From the NCBI GenBank assembly GCA_001986395.2, contig MQVO02000008.1, positions 1,240,001 to 1,304,000 of the forward strand: 64,000 nucleotides of DNA, in the 5' to 3' direction. A program made the translations under genes and the position numbers. Positions 34,724 to 46,860 of this stretch are shown here, one piece after another (position 1 is the first letter of the stretch; each line of letters begins with the position of its first letter). This DNA is from Irpex lacteus (lineage: Eukaryota > Basidiomycota > Agaricomycetes > Polyporales > Irpicaceae). The notes beneath the pieces are model-generated. The model was not told the origin of the DNA. It did no database searches and saw only the letters and a list, made by a program, of their open reading frames with translations.

Positions 34724-36393
34724 GGTGGTTCTAGCTCAACCTCGCCCTACTGAACGCGACTACACGCGGCGACGCGTACTAAGCTTGGAGACTTCGGCGC
34801 TAAGATAAAACTAATAAGGTAAGGTGATCGCGTTTACCGCCAGCGCTCATTTTCGGCTCTAAGCGGCCGATGGATAGGTCATCGACTCACCACCACCTTC
34901 AAGTTCTCAACCAGCCTTGAACGTTGAACGTTTGAACATCTGAACCTCGCCTTTCATACTTTATGGATATACCGCTCCTTCTCTATAGTTGTTCTAAGGA
35001 GCTAGAGGGTAAGAAAGTAATGCACTAGATGCTTTACGAGGCCTCGATCGCCCACGATAAACCCTACTCTAGGTACGTGGAGAAAGCTCACAGTCGTAGG
35101 CTAATTCTTGATCTGCGCTCTTTTCTGCTGTATATACTCTCGCACCGTTAAAGTGTTATGGTACACACCAGCTTCCTCTCCGCCCGTATACTCTCATACA
35201 CTCTACAAATACGATCTATTGCCGCAGATTACGTTATAGGGACGTGCAGGCCATGGCCGTTTACGCCTCAGGTAGTATATTCATTTCGAGCAGTCCTTAC
35301 TCACCAATCAAATGCATAGGAACACTAAGGGGCCTACCAAGGACTCCAGTGTAGCCTCATACTACCTGAAAGGGGCGACAGTGGTCACTGCGACGTGGCC
35401 ATAGCTGTTACTTGAGGTGAGTGCACGCACGCATATCCACTTTGTCATTCTTGCACAAACACCGTACTTACAGGCGGCGTGCGGGCGAGATCACTCCGAT
35501 TTATATCAGACACAGCGCATCAGAAACTTTGCAACGGGTTACATGTCTACTCCGCTGGAGGTTCAATATGTCTAGTTTGCCCCAGCTCCGAGCGGTAAGT
35601 ATCTTTATCGAAGCTTCCCCATTGTATCGCGCCTGATGGACGGTGATGCATACTGTACGAGCATGGTGGTCAAAGCATCAAAGCCCACTCGCTTATCTTC
35701 AATTCTCATGAGTGCCATGACAGCCAATTGTCTCGAGCAATGTCGATGTAGGCATAGTGAGAGTGAGTGCTATGTATTCTTCGAAACGAAAGTCATATTC
35801 ACACGCCGACACGTATTGTCGTCATCCTTTCAAGGCTTGTAACACATTCTTACCTTCCCTCACGTGTGCTCGAAGTCGAAGGCAGCCTTTGATTTGTATT
35901 TCCTTAGCTCGTCCTCCGATGATTTTGCGAGCCTGTTGAGCTCTCGTTGGGACGGCCGGTCACTCCACGATCTCCCATGCATCCTACCCTTGACAGCAGG
36001 TACGATTTTCGATTTAAACGTTTATTGTTCTACCATGATGGATACTGCTCCTGTACTCTGATTTACAGTTAATCCCTCAACACAAGCTCACTAGAATACA
36101 AGTGCTCGGGGTGCCACTAGGCAGATAATGCCCAGAAAAGGGTCGTATCGGTTGCGACAGAAGCTCAAAACCTCCCATAAGTATGATGTAAACGGGGCTT
36201 CTTTTGTCATCCGACGACCACGGACATCATTTCCGCGTCCAGGACACCTGTCCTTTGCTGTTTATCCACAAGCAGCCACAGGTGTGGGTCGCTACGGCCA
36301 TGTTAAACTTCAAGTTCACGACCCTTATATAAGTGGGCTACTCAAGACTTGGACCCAACTGAACTTCCCTGAGTTTTTTCTTCTACAGAAACG
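34724..36393. other. Gene-poor region upstream of the GH3 gene
   Basis: No gene recognised. Only short frames without domains. Confidence 0.4.
36325..36333 (+). promoter_or_regulatory. TATA box of GH3 gene
   Basis: TTATATAAG about 60-70 bp upstream of the GH3 start codon at 36394. Confidence 0.55.
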
Positions 36394-39313
36394 ATGCTGC
36401 TGTACTGGAGAGCATGCTCTGCGGTCGCCTGGGCCGTCGCGCTGAGTACTGTGCTGGTCAATGCACAAGGTGAGTGTTGAGCTTTGCACCTCGGTGTTGC
36501 ACGTTGCTTACGACGGGTCTTTTTATCGCAGTCAATAACGAAAAATGGCAGGCGGCCTATGTTAAGGTGACGCGATAATATCTCTGTACTACATCTCACT
36601 CAATAGGGTGCAGGCGAGAACGGCCGTGGCAAATTTGACTTTGTCACAGAAAGTTAGTTTAACAACAGGTGCGTGACTCCGTCCAAACACCTTGCAAGGC
36701 ACTCATGAAATTACGAATGTAGGTATAGGCAATTTCGTAGGTACATACTACATAGATCGTCTCTACTCGTAAGCACGCTTCTTGACAGATCGAGTCTAGG
36801 CAACTGCACAGGCAGCATTTCTCCTATCCCTTCAATCAACTTCACTGGACTTTGCTTGGAAGGTGAGCTTATTCGCTATGGAAACTATGGAATAGGCTTT
36901 CACCCCGTCCCTCTTAGATAGCCCTACAGGTATACGTAACGTGGACGGTAACTCGGCTTTCCCTGCGTACGTGGTCTTGCCCCTAAGTATCCACGCTGAC
37001 GACTGATCTAACTATTCTGTAGAGGAATAAACGTAGCCGCGACGTATGTATCTGACTTCGGATACAATACAGTATCAATCTTACGGTATTTCGCAGATTT
37101 AATAGGACACTTATGAACCAAAGAGGTGTGGCTATGGGGCAAGAGTTCCGCGGCAAGGGTATGAATATGTTGATCCCCCTGTGAATACATCCAGATGAAA
37201 TTCTGATGGTAGGCATCAACGCTCAACTTGGTCCATTCATGTGAGTGCACCAAACCGAATGAGCTCGAAAACTAGCCTCTTATGACCCGAACAGGAATAT
37301 AATGCGAGCTCCAGCTGCCGGAAGAAACTGGGAAGGGTACATCACCAATTCTCATGATATTCTGAGCTTTCCTTCTAATATGCTTCCAGCTTTGGAGGCG
37401 ATCCTTACCTTTCGGGCGAGGCCGCTTTCGAGACTATCACGGGAATTCAGTCACAGGGTGTACAAGCAGTCGCTAAGCACTTCATCAACAAGTATATTCA
37501 TGTAATTGTCTTATGAGAAAGTTTACTCACCTAAATCGCCTCGCAGTGAACAAGAGCACTCTCGTATGCTGAGCACTTCGGACGTAGATGATCGGTATGT
37601 TCTCGTAAAAGCCTCTTTGTTTGCATTCTAACTCTACTTTGTAGAACCGTAAGCATGCCCTCACTTGATCTCACGAAGAATGCAGCTAATGCCTTCCGCA
37701 GCAACACGAAGTGTATTTGCATCCGGTATGTTCTCATCTCGCAATAATAAAGCGCACCCGTCTGCTGACGACTCGCCTAGTTCTTGCGTAGCGTGCAGGC
37801 AAACATCGCCGCTTTCATGTGCAGTTATAGTAGGTGATACCCCTGTGGGGCGACATATATATCAACTGACTTGTTCACAGACCAGAGTTAGTCGTTTAGT
37901 CCGTGGATTAACAGCGCCCATTTAACCATAGCCTATACACGTACAGTCAACGGCACATATGCGTGCGAGAACAACGGCACTTTAAACGGACTGCTCAAGC
38001 ATGAGCTAGCCTTCCAAGGATGTGAGTCATCGTACTATCTACTCTTATGCGACTGGTCATCTCACGTCTTCACTTGCAGATGTCATGTCCGGTTAGTACA
38101 ACAATATCGTTCAATGACTTGACCGTAGGGAATAATAACCGGTGTCACCAAAGATTGGTTTGCGACCCACTCGACCGCTCCCGCCGCAAACAACGGACTA
38201 GACGTATGTTTCCAGTGCACTGCAAGCCTTTAAGCACGCTAATAATATCTGTTCAAGATGAACATGCCCGGCGAGATCATTCCAGGCGTCATCGTCAGGT
38301 GTGTTTTAGCTTATACATCTTACCTTAGCTCCGTTGACAATTCTACCAACCCACAGCTACTTTGGATTAGCACTTGAGCTAGCTGTCGATGTTGGAGACG
38401 TGTCTCACGATAGGATAGACGTAAGTTGCTTACCGCAATATAACATTGATAATTAGTCCACGTCCATCCATTATCCATTAGGATATGGCGACTCGTATTC
38501 TCGCTGCTTGGTAAGCACAACACTATTTTTGGACTGAGACACGTTTCTTATCGTACTACTATACAGGTACTTGCTTGGCCAAGACCAGGACTATCCGGCT
38601 GTCAACTTCAACTCGAAGGACCCAAACAGTCCTATAAACCAACACGTTAACGTTCAAGGGGATCACGCGAGGTGAACTCAGGATACCGATTAAGCACGAG
38701 ACCGTTACTTACAATGACTTCCCAGTCTTATCCGCACGATCGGAGCGGCTTCGACAGTTCTGCTGAAGAACGAGCGTAATGCACTGCCACTCAAAGCACC
38801 GAAATCGATTGCCGTTATTGGTAAGTGCAGTATCTAGAATCTATGGGTGCAATCTCTTGACGATACTCTCAGGCAGTGGTGCTGGTTCCAACCCGGATGG
38901 GCCGAATGCGTGTACCGACAGGGGGTGTAATAAGGGTGTCCTGGCCATGGGATGGGGTAGTGGGTGAGTTCGTCTCTACGATTCTCCAGAAGTTCTTAGC
39001 TGAAACATGTCACGCATTAGAACAGCCAACTTCCCTTATTTGATTGCAGTAAGTGTTTTCGAAGTCGGCCGCATTACCAGACTAACTCAGTGGCGACGTG
39101 ATGCAGCCACTGGACGCGTTGACAAACCGGTCGGCTGTGGATGGAACGAACATCACTTCGTCTCTTAGCGATGATGACACGACTGCCGCTGCGAAGATGG
39201 CCGCAGGTAAAGATGTAGCATTCGTATTCATTACCGCCGACAGCGGTGAAGAGGTGGAGATCGTCGAATTCAACTTTGGAGACAGGAATAACCTGAACGC
39301 ATGGCACAATGGG
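36394..39313 (+). pseudogene. GH3 beta-glucosidase, 3' part lost
   Basis: 27 exons can be joined in one frame for 493 residues, starting MLLYWRACSAVAWAVALSTV (signal peptide). Landmarks in order: DSPTGIRNVDGNSAFPAGIN, RGVAMGQEFRGKG, NIMRAPAAGRNWEG, GVQAVAKHFINNEQEHSR, CSYNQINGTYACENN, GYVMSDWFATHS with the nucleophile Asp, [31 protein letters not shown], and GDRNNLNAWHNG at 39313. Microexons include AACC (37644-37647), ACCAGA (37881-37886) and a 12-nt exon (38080-38091). The family is usually 750-860 residues. After the GTACGT donor at 39314 an LTR begins within about 40 bp and no further GH3 exon follows. Extracellular cellobiose hydrolysis would be its normal role. Confidence 0.88.
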
Positions 39314-39354
39314 GTACGTTATACACCCAACCCGGATAGGTACTAGGTGCTTGT

Positions 39355-39826
39355 TGAAGTATGCGGCGTCTCGCACCCACTGTTTCGGACAACTGCCTTA
39401 TCGGGCAAAGATAACAGATATACTTCCGCGTCTCTGATCTCTATTTTCTTTATTTGTTCGTTTCTCTCTCGCTCACCGCCTTGTCTTATCATACATGTTT
39501 GAGTCTGTAACTTAGATACATGTCTCCTACATGGACAGCCTCCTGACTCTCTATATAACGAGCATAGTTTACGGACGAGCACCTCAGAGCGTTCTACAAC
39601 CACTCTGAGGTGTAAGTCTCTTACGGACTCTCTTCCTTTCACGCATGTACTTACCAATCATTGTAGATTGACACTTGACGTGTCTTAGGTAAATACTAGA
39701 GCGTTCTACAACCACTCTGAGGTATTGACACTTGACGTGTCTTAGGTTGTCTCACGCGTGCTCTCCGATTGGTCCATTAGCCCGCGCTTCGCGCTGCGCA
39801 CGCAGAAGTTCCCGTAGCGAACTTCA
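39355..39826 (+). repeat. 5' LTR of the copia element
   Basis: Begins TGAAG (or TGTTGAAG from 39352) and ends CTTCA, a short inverted match, two bases before the primer-binding site. About 470 bp. It contains internal direct repeats: AGAGCGTTCTACAACCACTC near 39589 and 39700, and TTGACACTTGACGTGTCTTA near 39670 and 39726. Confidence 0.6.
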
Positions 39827-39828
39827 TT

Positions 39829-39841
39829 AGGTTATGAGCCC
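39829..39841 (+). other. Primer-binding site, half tRNA-iMet type
   Basis: AGGTTATGAGCCC matches the complement of the initiator tRNA-Met anticodon stem-loop (GGGCTCATAACC), the internal primer used by copia-type elements, rather than the tRNA 3' end. Confidence 0.75.
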
Positions 39842-40229
39842 CGAGAGGCTCTAATCTCTCTCGGATATTCTTGGACCCAATCGTATGTCGGAGGACGAGG
39901 TCGATTATTCCCTTCTCCCGTGTTATCAGCTCCATCACTACTTTGATAAAGTAGAACTCTGCGACCGCTCGCGCGATCCGTCTGATCCAGACAATCTTTG
40001 GGAGGCTTGCCAAACCTCTCCGTGCCCAAATCGCAATACTCGTGTTCCCGGTACTTCTCTGGTATCCGACTGGCACACAGACGCAGATCCCTCGCAGATC
40101 CTTCGCATTACTCGTCGACAATCGTCTCGTCACATCACTCAAGGGCGTCCCGACTCGAGCAGTCAAACCTTAGTTCAGCCACCATCACCACAGCCACTAT
40201 CCCGATCTACGCCACCCACCCGCCCAATT

Positions 40230-41453
40230 ATGTCTTCCGAAATTTTCAAGGCATTCGTTGACGTGCCGAAATTACAGTCTGATGGCTCGAATTACCAAAT
40301 CTGGTCCTAGCGCGCTGCTATCATTGCTATGGGCTGCGGCGTTGGAGACTATCTCACGCAGGCTGCCCCAGCTACGAAGGCGACAGAAAGAAATGCATTG
40401 CGTGCGGCGATCTTGAATAAAGTCCCCGACGCTATCTTTCTGACTGTAAAGTCGAAGACGGAGCCACACGAGATCATGGAAGCACTGAAATCTCGATTCG
40501 GCATGAGCACATCCATCATCCAGGCCTCATCACTCGAGCGTCTCTATACGCTTAAGTGCACTGATGGGAAGAAGATCCAATCTCACCTGGACGAGCTTAT
40601 TCTCGTTAAGGACAAGCTCGCGGAGCAAGGCATTACCGTTTCTGACGACAATTTCCTCTCGGCCATTATCTCATCTATTCCCAACGGCTACAAACCTATT
40701 GTCGTTGCTTACGAGAATTCTATCCGTGTCCACAACTCCACCACCGTCACTCAGAAGAAGCTCGACGCTTACGAGTTGATCAATTTACTGCGCGTGGAAG
40801 CTCAGTCTAGAGCTGTCACAGCCACCGCCACATCGAGCGCCCGACCCAAGAAAGAGGAGTCTGCCAACTCCGCTACTCAGTTCCAGCGTGGAAAAGGTCA
40901 AGGCCGTGGCCGCGGACGTGGAGGAAACTCTTCTACTGCCCCATCTGGCAGTGGAGAGGTCACTTGTTACCGCTGCGGTGGCAAGGGACATAAGTCAAAC
41001 CAGTGCCCGACGCCACGCAAGGACAGTTCGAAGGATCAGGCCAATACTGCCGAAAGCGGAAATAGCACAAACACTACCGTCGACACTGCAGCCGGCGCTC
41101 AGGTCACCATTGATGAAGGCTGGAGCGCAATCACATGCGAGGACGCCGAAGTTGTTGAGATGGACCTCAATGACATCATAGTTCAGGACGTTGCAGCAGC
41201 CACAGTGATTCCAGCCAACAATGACGTCACTGATCCTTCCATCACCATCGAGATCTACGATTCCGGAGCTACCAGCCATATGACTCCTTATGGAAATCTA
41301 TTGATCAATTATCGCACGCTCCTCTCTCGCTCGATTCGTGCTGCAAATTCGCAAATGTTCAAGGCTGTTGGCATGGGCGACATGTACGTTGAAGCTCTCA
41401 ATGGGGCAACTTCAACTAAACTTGGGGGAGTAAGGCCATCAAGTGGCAAGTAA
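40230..41453 (+). pseudogene. Copia gag and protease, broken
   Basis: From ATG 40230 the frame reads a retrotransposon gag (UBN2-type) domain: SDGSNYQIWS, then TAG at 40308-40310, then an open frame to 41453. Landmarks are a CCHC zinc knuckle CYRCGGKGHKSNQC preceded by an Arg/Gly-rich stretch, and the aspartic protease motif YDSGATSHMTP. The reading frame ends just after the protease region. The amber codon plus the missing pol make it non-autonomous. Confidence 0.85.
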
Positions 41454-41454
41454 C

Positions 41455-42446
41455 GATTCCTGATTTCTGGATGCTCTATCAAAGTTGACACACCATAATC
41501 AATGAATATAATAGAAGAAGCCTTAAACTGACGTCAAACCTAGGTAGAGCTGGACCAAGCTACTGGACCAACATGACAATGCAAGCAAGCAAAACATAAA
41601 GAAGAAAGCTTCAACATGATTGGATAAATCAAGAATGCAAAGGGGTGCTTCTTTGGTTGGTGAAAGACAATAATTATAGTCAAGCACGTTGAAAAGATCA
41701 CTCGAGTAGAAAGAAAGAAGTATGTGGAGGTGAAATAAGGAAGAAACATATGAATGGGCAAAGGTAAAAGAAAACAAACTCAGGTAAGAAGTGGGAGAAA
41801 GGCAAGATTGCGAACGAAACAGAATTTGAAACTCATTAGCATTATATTATATTTCATGGCGATCTATGTAAAGAAAAGAATGAAATCCATCATGACTGAC
41901 TTCAGTTACAAAGATTCTGAGTCCATTTTCATAACTCTGAGCAAAATCTGGCCAAAAAACATATCATATGTTTTTTGACATTCACATATGTTTCTGATAT
42001 ATGATACCATTCTAAAGCAGTAAACAGTGAAGATAAGCACCCATATACTTCAAAAGACAGTGAGTATGTACAGTTACCCTTTTTAGTAATCATAGACAAA
42101 GCACAGTATGTCTGTGACTTATTTGAGAGGCGAAAACCGTTATTTTCATAATACAGTGGTTATTTGGATTTTATTGAAAAAAAAGTCTATAGCTACTACT
42201 TAATTGGGTTATGTTTTGATGGCATCACACATGTTGTTATTATGTCATGTTCAAGCTGCATGATACTGCAAACTTGCAAAGGAATGTTCAAACTTTCATT
42301 TTACTCCATAGATACAGTCTTTTGTGCTCATGTAAGCACTATTACGAGGAGTTCAGAGCAAGCGCCCACAAAACGGCGCTAGTTCTGAACTCCTCGTAAT
42401 AGTGCTTAGATAATTGGTACAAGATATAGGGCTTCTAATGTATTTT
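41455..42446. other. AT-rich island between truncated copia and truncated P450
   Basis: About 1 kb clearly richer in A/T than all flanking DNA, with no recognisable protein and many lysine/asparagine-type codons in every frame. Its right end carries a perfect inverted repeat. It joins two truncated sequences, so it is probably an inserted element or a rearrangement filler. Origin unknown. Confidence 0.6.
42333..42408. repeat. Perfect 25-bp inverted repeat (hairpin)
   Basis: TAAGCACTATTACGAGGAGT TCAGA-type left arm at 42333-42357 and its exact reverse complement at 42384-42408, with a 26-nt loop. The loop has a second 6-bp stem, AGCGCC/GGCGCT, followed by TAG. As RNA or single-stranded DNA this would fold very stably. 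Confidence 0.9.
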
Positions 42447-42448
42447 TC

Positions 42449-42760
42449 GTTGCCCAGTCCGTGTAGACGAACAATATCTCCTACAGTCCACGTCGTGACT
42501 CAGTGCTCATTGAACGTTCATAATTTGTTAAACGTACCGTACTGCTCTTTCCATTCGGTAAATTTGAACCAGGGATAACTAGTCGGATAGTGAAACAAGC
42601 TCCCAATGATAGGCAAACTTGAAGGACCGGGAGGTGAATGAGCTTTTCGAGCATGAATTCGAGCAGTGGTGTAGTAGACGCCGACAACCACGGCTAATCC
42701 TGCCCCTAGAATGAGGTTAGGGTTGGCCTCATAGTACTGTATTAGCCAGGGGCCAATCAT
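42449..42760 (-). pseudogene. Cytochrome P450, 5' fragment only
   Basis: Exon 1 (42760-42538) starts MIGPWLIQYYEANPNLI, has a membrane anchor and the proline-rich hinge SPPGPSSLPIIGSLFHYPTS, and ends KEQYG with a GTACGT donor. Exon 2 begins at 42480 with GDIVRLHGLGNE and loses P450 similarity at about 42449, next to the AT-rich island. Oxygen-binding helix, ExxR and heme motif are all missing. A remnant of a gene cut by insertion or rearrangement. Confidence 0.8.
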
Positions 42761-44035
42761 GATGTGTGTTCTGCAACCTGTCTCAGGCGATGCAGAGCGC
42801 AGATGCAGCGAAGGGGAAGTAAAGTAGAGAACCGAGAAGGTTGTCATATATATGACCACCAGGGCGCCTTCTTGTTAAAAGTCATAACAACGTAAGGATC
42901 ACCATGGGCAAAGCCTCAAGCCGGTGCATTGAAAGTAGGTCACCAGTAGAGAGTAAGTACAGTAAGTACACCTGGGAATCATCACCACCAGCAGTATATC
43001 CTTATGCATAACTGACGTAGGTTATACTACCGCTGCTTTCTCTATGCACTAGTCATGTCAAACGCGATTGGCGTCGTCCGCTTCACCCGACAACTTGAGG
43101 CTGGCGAGCGTCGAGCGACGTTCATCAGCCTGAGAAGCGACTTGCCATAGTACGTGCCAAGCCGGATACACGCACCAGTCCCTTATTGATCTACAATTGG
43201 GCAGTAAGTAAACACAAGGAAGCAGGAACGACACGTGAACAACTAGCTTACTACATAGTAGCGTCGGTAAGACAATCATGCAACAGTGTTGGTTTTTGGT
43301 ATACGCGTACGGCAGACCACGGCTCTCGTGCTCATCACGGGATCTCAATCGCCAGATACCAAGATGAGGCCTCAAGTCCCGCCATCACATTTGTTGGAGA
43401 AGACACCGTTCAATCTTCTGCTAAAACAGCTGTTACAGAGACTACCGGGGAGATTCGCAAAGTTCGGATGCTGTTCGGTTGTCCAACTGCTTCTGTGCGC
43501 ACTGCCGTGACAGCGTGTAGTCAAGCGCACTACGCTCGTTGCTGGCCATTGTCTGATATGGTTAACACATTGACCATCTGCCATCCTCTGAATAGAAGAA
43601 GAGTTAGTATGTGCATGCCCATATCAGAAGAAGTACGTACTCGGGGTCGAAAGGGGCCGAAAACACTTGGGCCGAACATCAGAAGCCGGAGGCTGAGCTG
43701 AATTATGACCTGCATCGTGATTAGATAAGCAGTCCTCGAACACCATCTGGACGCGTAGCATCACATGTTGAATATGCTCGGTATCACAAATCACTAGCTA
43801 CAGTCCATCGTTCATCTCTAACTGGTATTAGTATCAATATGTTCGGACCTATAAACAAGTACTAATAACTCACCAACCCGACAGGTAGTCGGCTATTATT
43901 ATCCTGGATCGGGGAATCCATTTAGTAGCGCTGTTAGCGTTAGAATAAGCATGTCCAATGATTATACCATGTGCTATCCCAACCAAACCTGGCTAAGGTA
44001 CTCAGCATTGCGCGTGGGTATAGGTGCTGAACTAA
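42761..44035. other. Intergenic region
   Basis: No gene recognised. Open frames at 43058-43715 overlap on both strands without domains. Confidence 0.4.
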
Positions 44036-45165
44036 TCATATTGTAAACAATCCAAATCGAGCATGCAATGGTAGTAAAGACACTGCTCCTAGCCATATCT
44101 GCATGTCAAAGCTCGTCAGATTACGATTTCCACGACCTCATAGGCTAACCACGTACGTTGAATATTTGATATGACCGCCTGTCGCTAGTTGGACTTCTCC
44201 ATGCGTAGTATCGTATGCCCACCAGACACCCGAGCAACACAATCATCACCTCCGTTACCCGGCCAACGCCCCAATACCATGACAGTCCCGCCGACCACGA
44301 AGGAATAACGAGCAACGTAAACAGGCGAGACATCTCAGGCGCATAGATCGGAAGTGTTACCCGCCCAGCGGCTTCGTCTCCTTCAACGTCCGGGAAGTCC
44401 TGTGCCTGGATGGTCGAAAATATAAGCAGGCCGCTCAGGCAGACAGCCGCGCGCGATACATGGTCAAACGATAACTCCGAGCCTAGTGCACCGCCCATCA
44501 ATGCCCGAGCCATAGGATTATCATAATACGGAGCCATGGCTTACCCATCAAGCGCACTGCAGCCGTCTCGAAAGAGACGTATCCCCAGATGTTGCAGAAG
44601 TTCTTGCCAACCGGGCTGCGCGCAAACCCCATCTCGTCGTACGCATATGTCGTCAGAACGAGCCCAGAGGTAATCAAAAGTATCTCGGTCCCGTGTATTG
44701 CTAGCGACCAGAACGCGCAAAGCGCAATCATGAACACTCGTAAGTTCTTGGCCTGCTTTTCGCTCACTCGACCCGCAGGGAGCGGCCGCCATGGGCGATT
44801 TACGAGGTCTTCGGACTTGCTTGAGGCTTGGTTGGATACGTTGCAAAGTAGTAGGTGTAACCATATCCACAAGCATGCTTGAGCGAGGTGTCCAGGTGAT
44901 TGTACAGGGGCTGTCGCGCACCCGAACACGGTCTACAAATGCGTTCCTTCAATGAGTTAAGACCACAAAAGAAAAGGATTTAACGTACTATGGGGAAGAA
45001 TATAGTCTTGTAATCTGTCCAGGTAAATAGGATGGCAGTGTGGAGGTGATGTGCGATACATTCGAGCGCATTTGATATGCCTGGTATAGCTGAGCGAAGA
45101 CGAAGCGGAGGGAGGCCTGCTGTCAACGACGACGGCGAGTGCTTCAGATCCACTGGCGATGGCAT
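44036..45165 (-). CDS. UbiA-family integral membrane prenyltransferase or terpene cyclase
   Basis: Four exons (45165-44989, 44932-44545, 44482-44157, 44098-44036) encode 317 residues with about seven to eight hydrophobic segments. The two polar UbiA motifs are present: NQASSKSEDLVNRPWRPLPA, and the second Asp-rich motif QDFPDVEGDEAAGR. The superfamily transfers prenyl groups or, in fungal Fma-TC-like members, cyclises farnesyl diphosphate. NxxxS replaces the usual NDxxD first motif, so the reaction is uncertain. Divergent from the GMC oxidase and near a P450, suggesting secondary metabolism. The C-terminus GLFTI is on a short last exon. Confidence 0.85.
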
Positions 45166-46860
45166 GTCAGGGACGTTGGTGTATGAGTGAATATGTGTCA
45201 GAAAGCGTACCTTAAGGACAGCCGGACTTAAGAGGCTATGTCTTGCAGCATAGCGAACTGCCGAGTATGATATGAACGATAGGCCAGCTGAGTGCGTCTC
45301 GCGGTTGAGATGATCCACAGTCATCGTAACGCTGGACTCCTTCTAAGAACAATGATGAGTGAAGAACTAGTCATGCTTTGTACACCCGGTATAGCAATGA
45401 ATTTCTATCGCCAATCCGGAGGGCTAATGATGTTCATCAGCGCGAGCGGTCGCTGCGGTCAGTACATGCAGCTGAACCTTAAGAAACCTGTTTGTCAGCG
45501 TATCCTGAACATGTCTGCCATCTTCAGGATGCTCAACCAAGGTACCGATCTGACACACCTGATGACAACCGTGCGTGTAGAACCGTAATGCCGAATGGAT
45601 GGACAGTCGATGAATATGGATCCAACCGCTGCAGGCCATTGGTGTAGTGTTGACGACTCTTGCCCTCTTCCTGTTCCTGCTTAGTGACTCCAATAATGCA
45701 TCATGCATCGTAGAAAAAATGCTACACTAACCATACGGTAGGGTTGGTCCCGAAAGCCTGTCACAAACACGTATGATATACTATCTGAGTCTATCTCGTT
45801 GACCGACAGAAAATGTTGAAGCTTTAGGAACCTGGTGCGGAGCATGTATATCACAGCTAAGTGCGAAGATTTCGGCCTGCGCTCATGGAGCCCGGACCGC
45901 AATATCGTCTTCCCCGAATAGTTCGTCGGAGGTCCGCCTAATCAAAGCTGTTGACTCCACACCTTCCGGGGTTCGCGGCAAGTGTTAGGACTGATCAGTG
46001 CGCGCAGAGTGACCGAGCGTTTCGCCCAAAGTCTGCGTGTATACTTAGCATTATTCCCAAACTCCCGAAGTACCATATGATGCATACCGAATGACGCAGA
46101 CGGCTGGTGTGAAATCAGAGAACTACGACGTTATCGCAGTATATTAAGCACGGGTACTTACAGCAACTATAGATCTTGAGTGAGGGAATTCTGAGGGAAA
46201 CACGAACTATACGAAACTTCGGCATTCGGGGTGATGCATATGTGATGCTCGGTCCGTGAAGATGTTCGAAACGAAGGGCTTTGTCAAATGACTGAAATCA
46301 GTTTGGTGAGGTCTATATATACGTATGAAAGGACTGTCAGTTGTGTTATCTTCACATACAAATAGAATAATCCACCTACCACAGCTATATGGCGGGGGAA
46401 GTCGAAGACTCAGACTGCGTGGCTTTACCGGCCAGTGGTCACTGTGGCCAGGATACTCCGGTAAATGCCGCGCTACGTTGGCCGGCGTTAATATCGTAGC
46501 GCCTGTTCTGATGCATCACGCATCATGATGCTCTCTGTCTTCTAAAGCCACCTCTGCCTGCAAGAGAATGCTCAGCTCAGCACATGTAACGGAACATACC
46601 CAAAATGTCTTGGGGCCTACGCTGAACTGCTGGTGTATGCATGCATAACGAAGCGCAACGGGCAAAAATATAGCATTTCCGTATGTTACTTGCTCTCATA
46701 GTAAGCGAGTGCCATCTCCAACATCAATTGTGACAGCGGTGTACTTACCTTGCGTAGATGCTTCTCTCGTGCGCTGTTTGACATCATGATTGCCTGACAG
46801 CAAGCGTCCAGACGTGCATTAATCCTTATATAATAGTCCGACTGCAGACGCGTCCACCGC
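45166..46860. other. Intergenic region between UbiA and GMC oxidase genes
   Basis: No gene recognised in about 1.7 kb. It would hold both divergent promoters. TTATATAATAG at 46826-46836 is the TATA box of the oxidase. Confidence 0.45.
46826..46836 (+). promoter_or_regulatory. TATA box of GMC oxidase gene
   Basis: TTATATAATAG only about 30 bp before the first ATG (46861). A transcript starting 30-40 bp downstream would begin near 46860, so the second in-frame ATG at 46900 is the more plausible start. Confidence 0.55.

Larger units (their letters stand above)
39352..41453 (+). mobile_element. Ty1/copia retrotransposon, 3'-truncated
   Basis: Consists of a 5' LTR, a primer-binding site and a gag-protease reading frame. 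Integrase, reverse transcriptase, RNase H and 3' LTR are missing. It starts in the presumed intron after GH3 exon 27 and stops where the AT-rich island begins. With no second LTR, target-site duplication and insertion age cannot be judged. Confidence 0.85.

Noticed and set aside
42333..42408. Calling the hairpin a Helitron 3' end
   Set aside because: The small inner stem followed by CTAG is suggestive, but the large flanking inverted repeat is not typical and no Rep/helicase or second copy is visible.
43186..43701. 171-codon plus-strand open frame
   Set aside because: No family resemblance. Overlapping antisense frames of similar length suggest chance.
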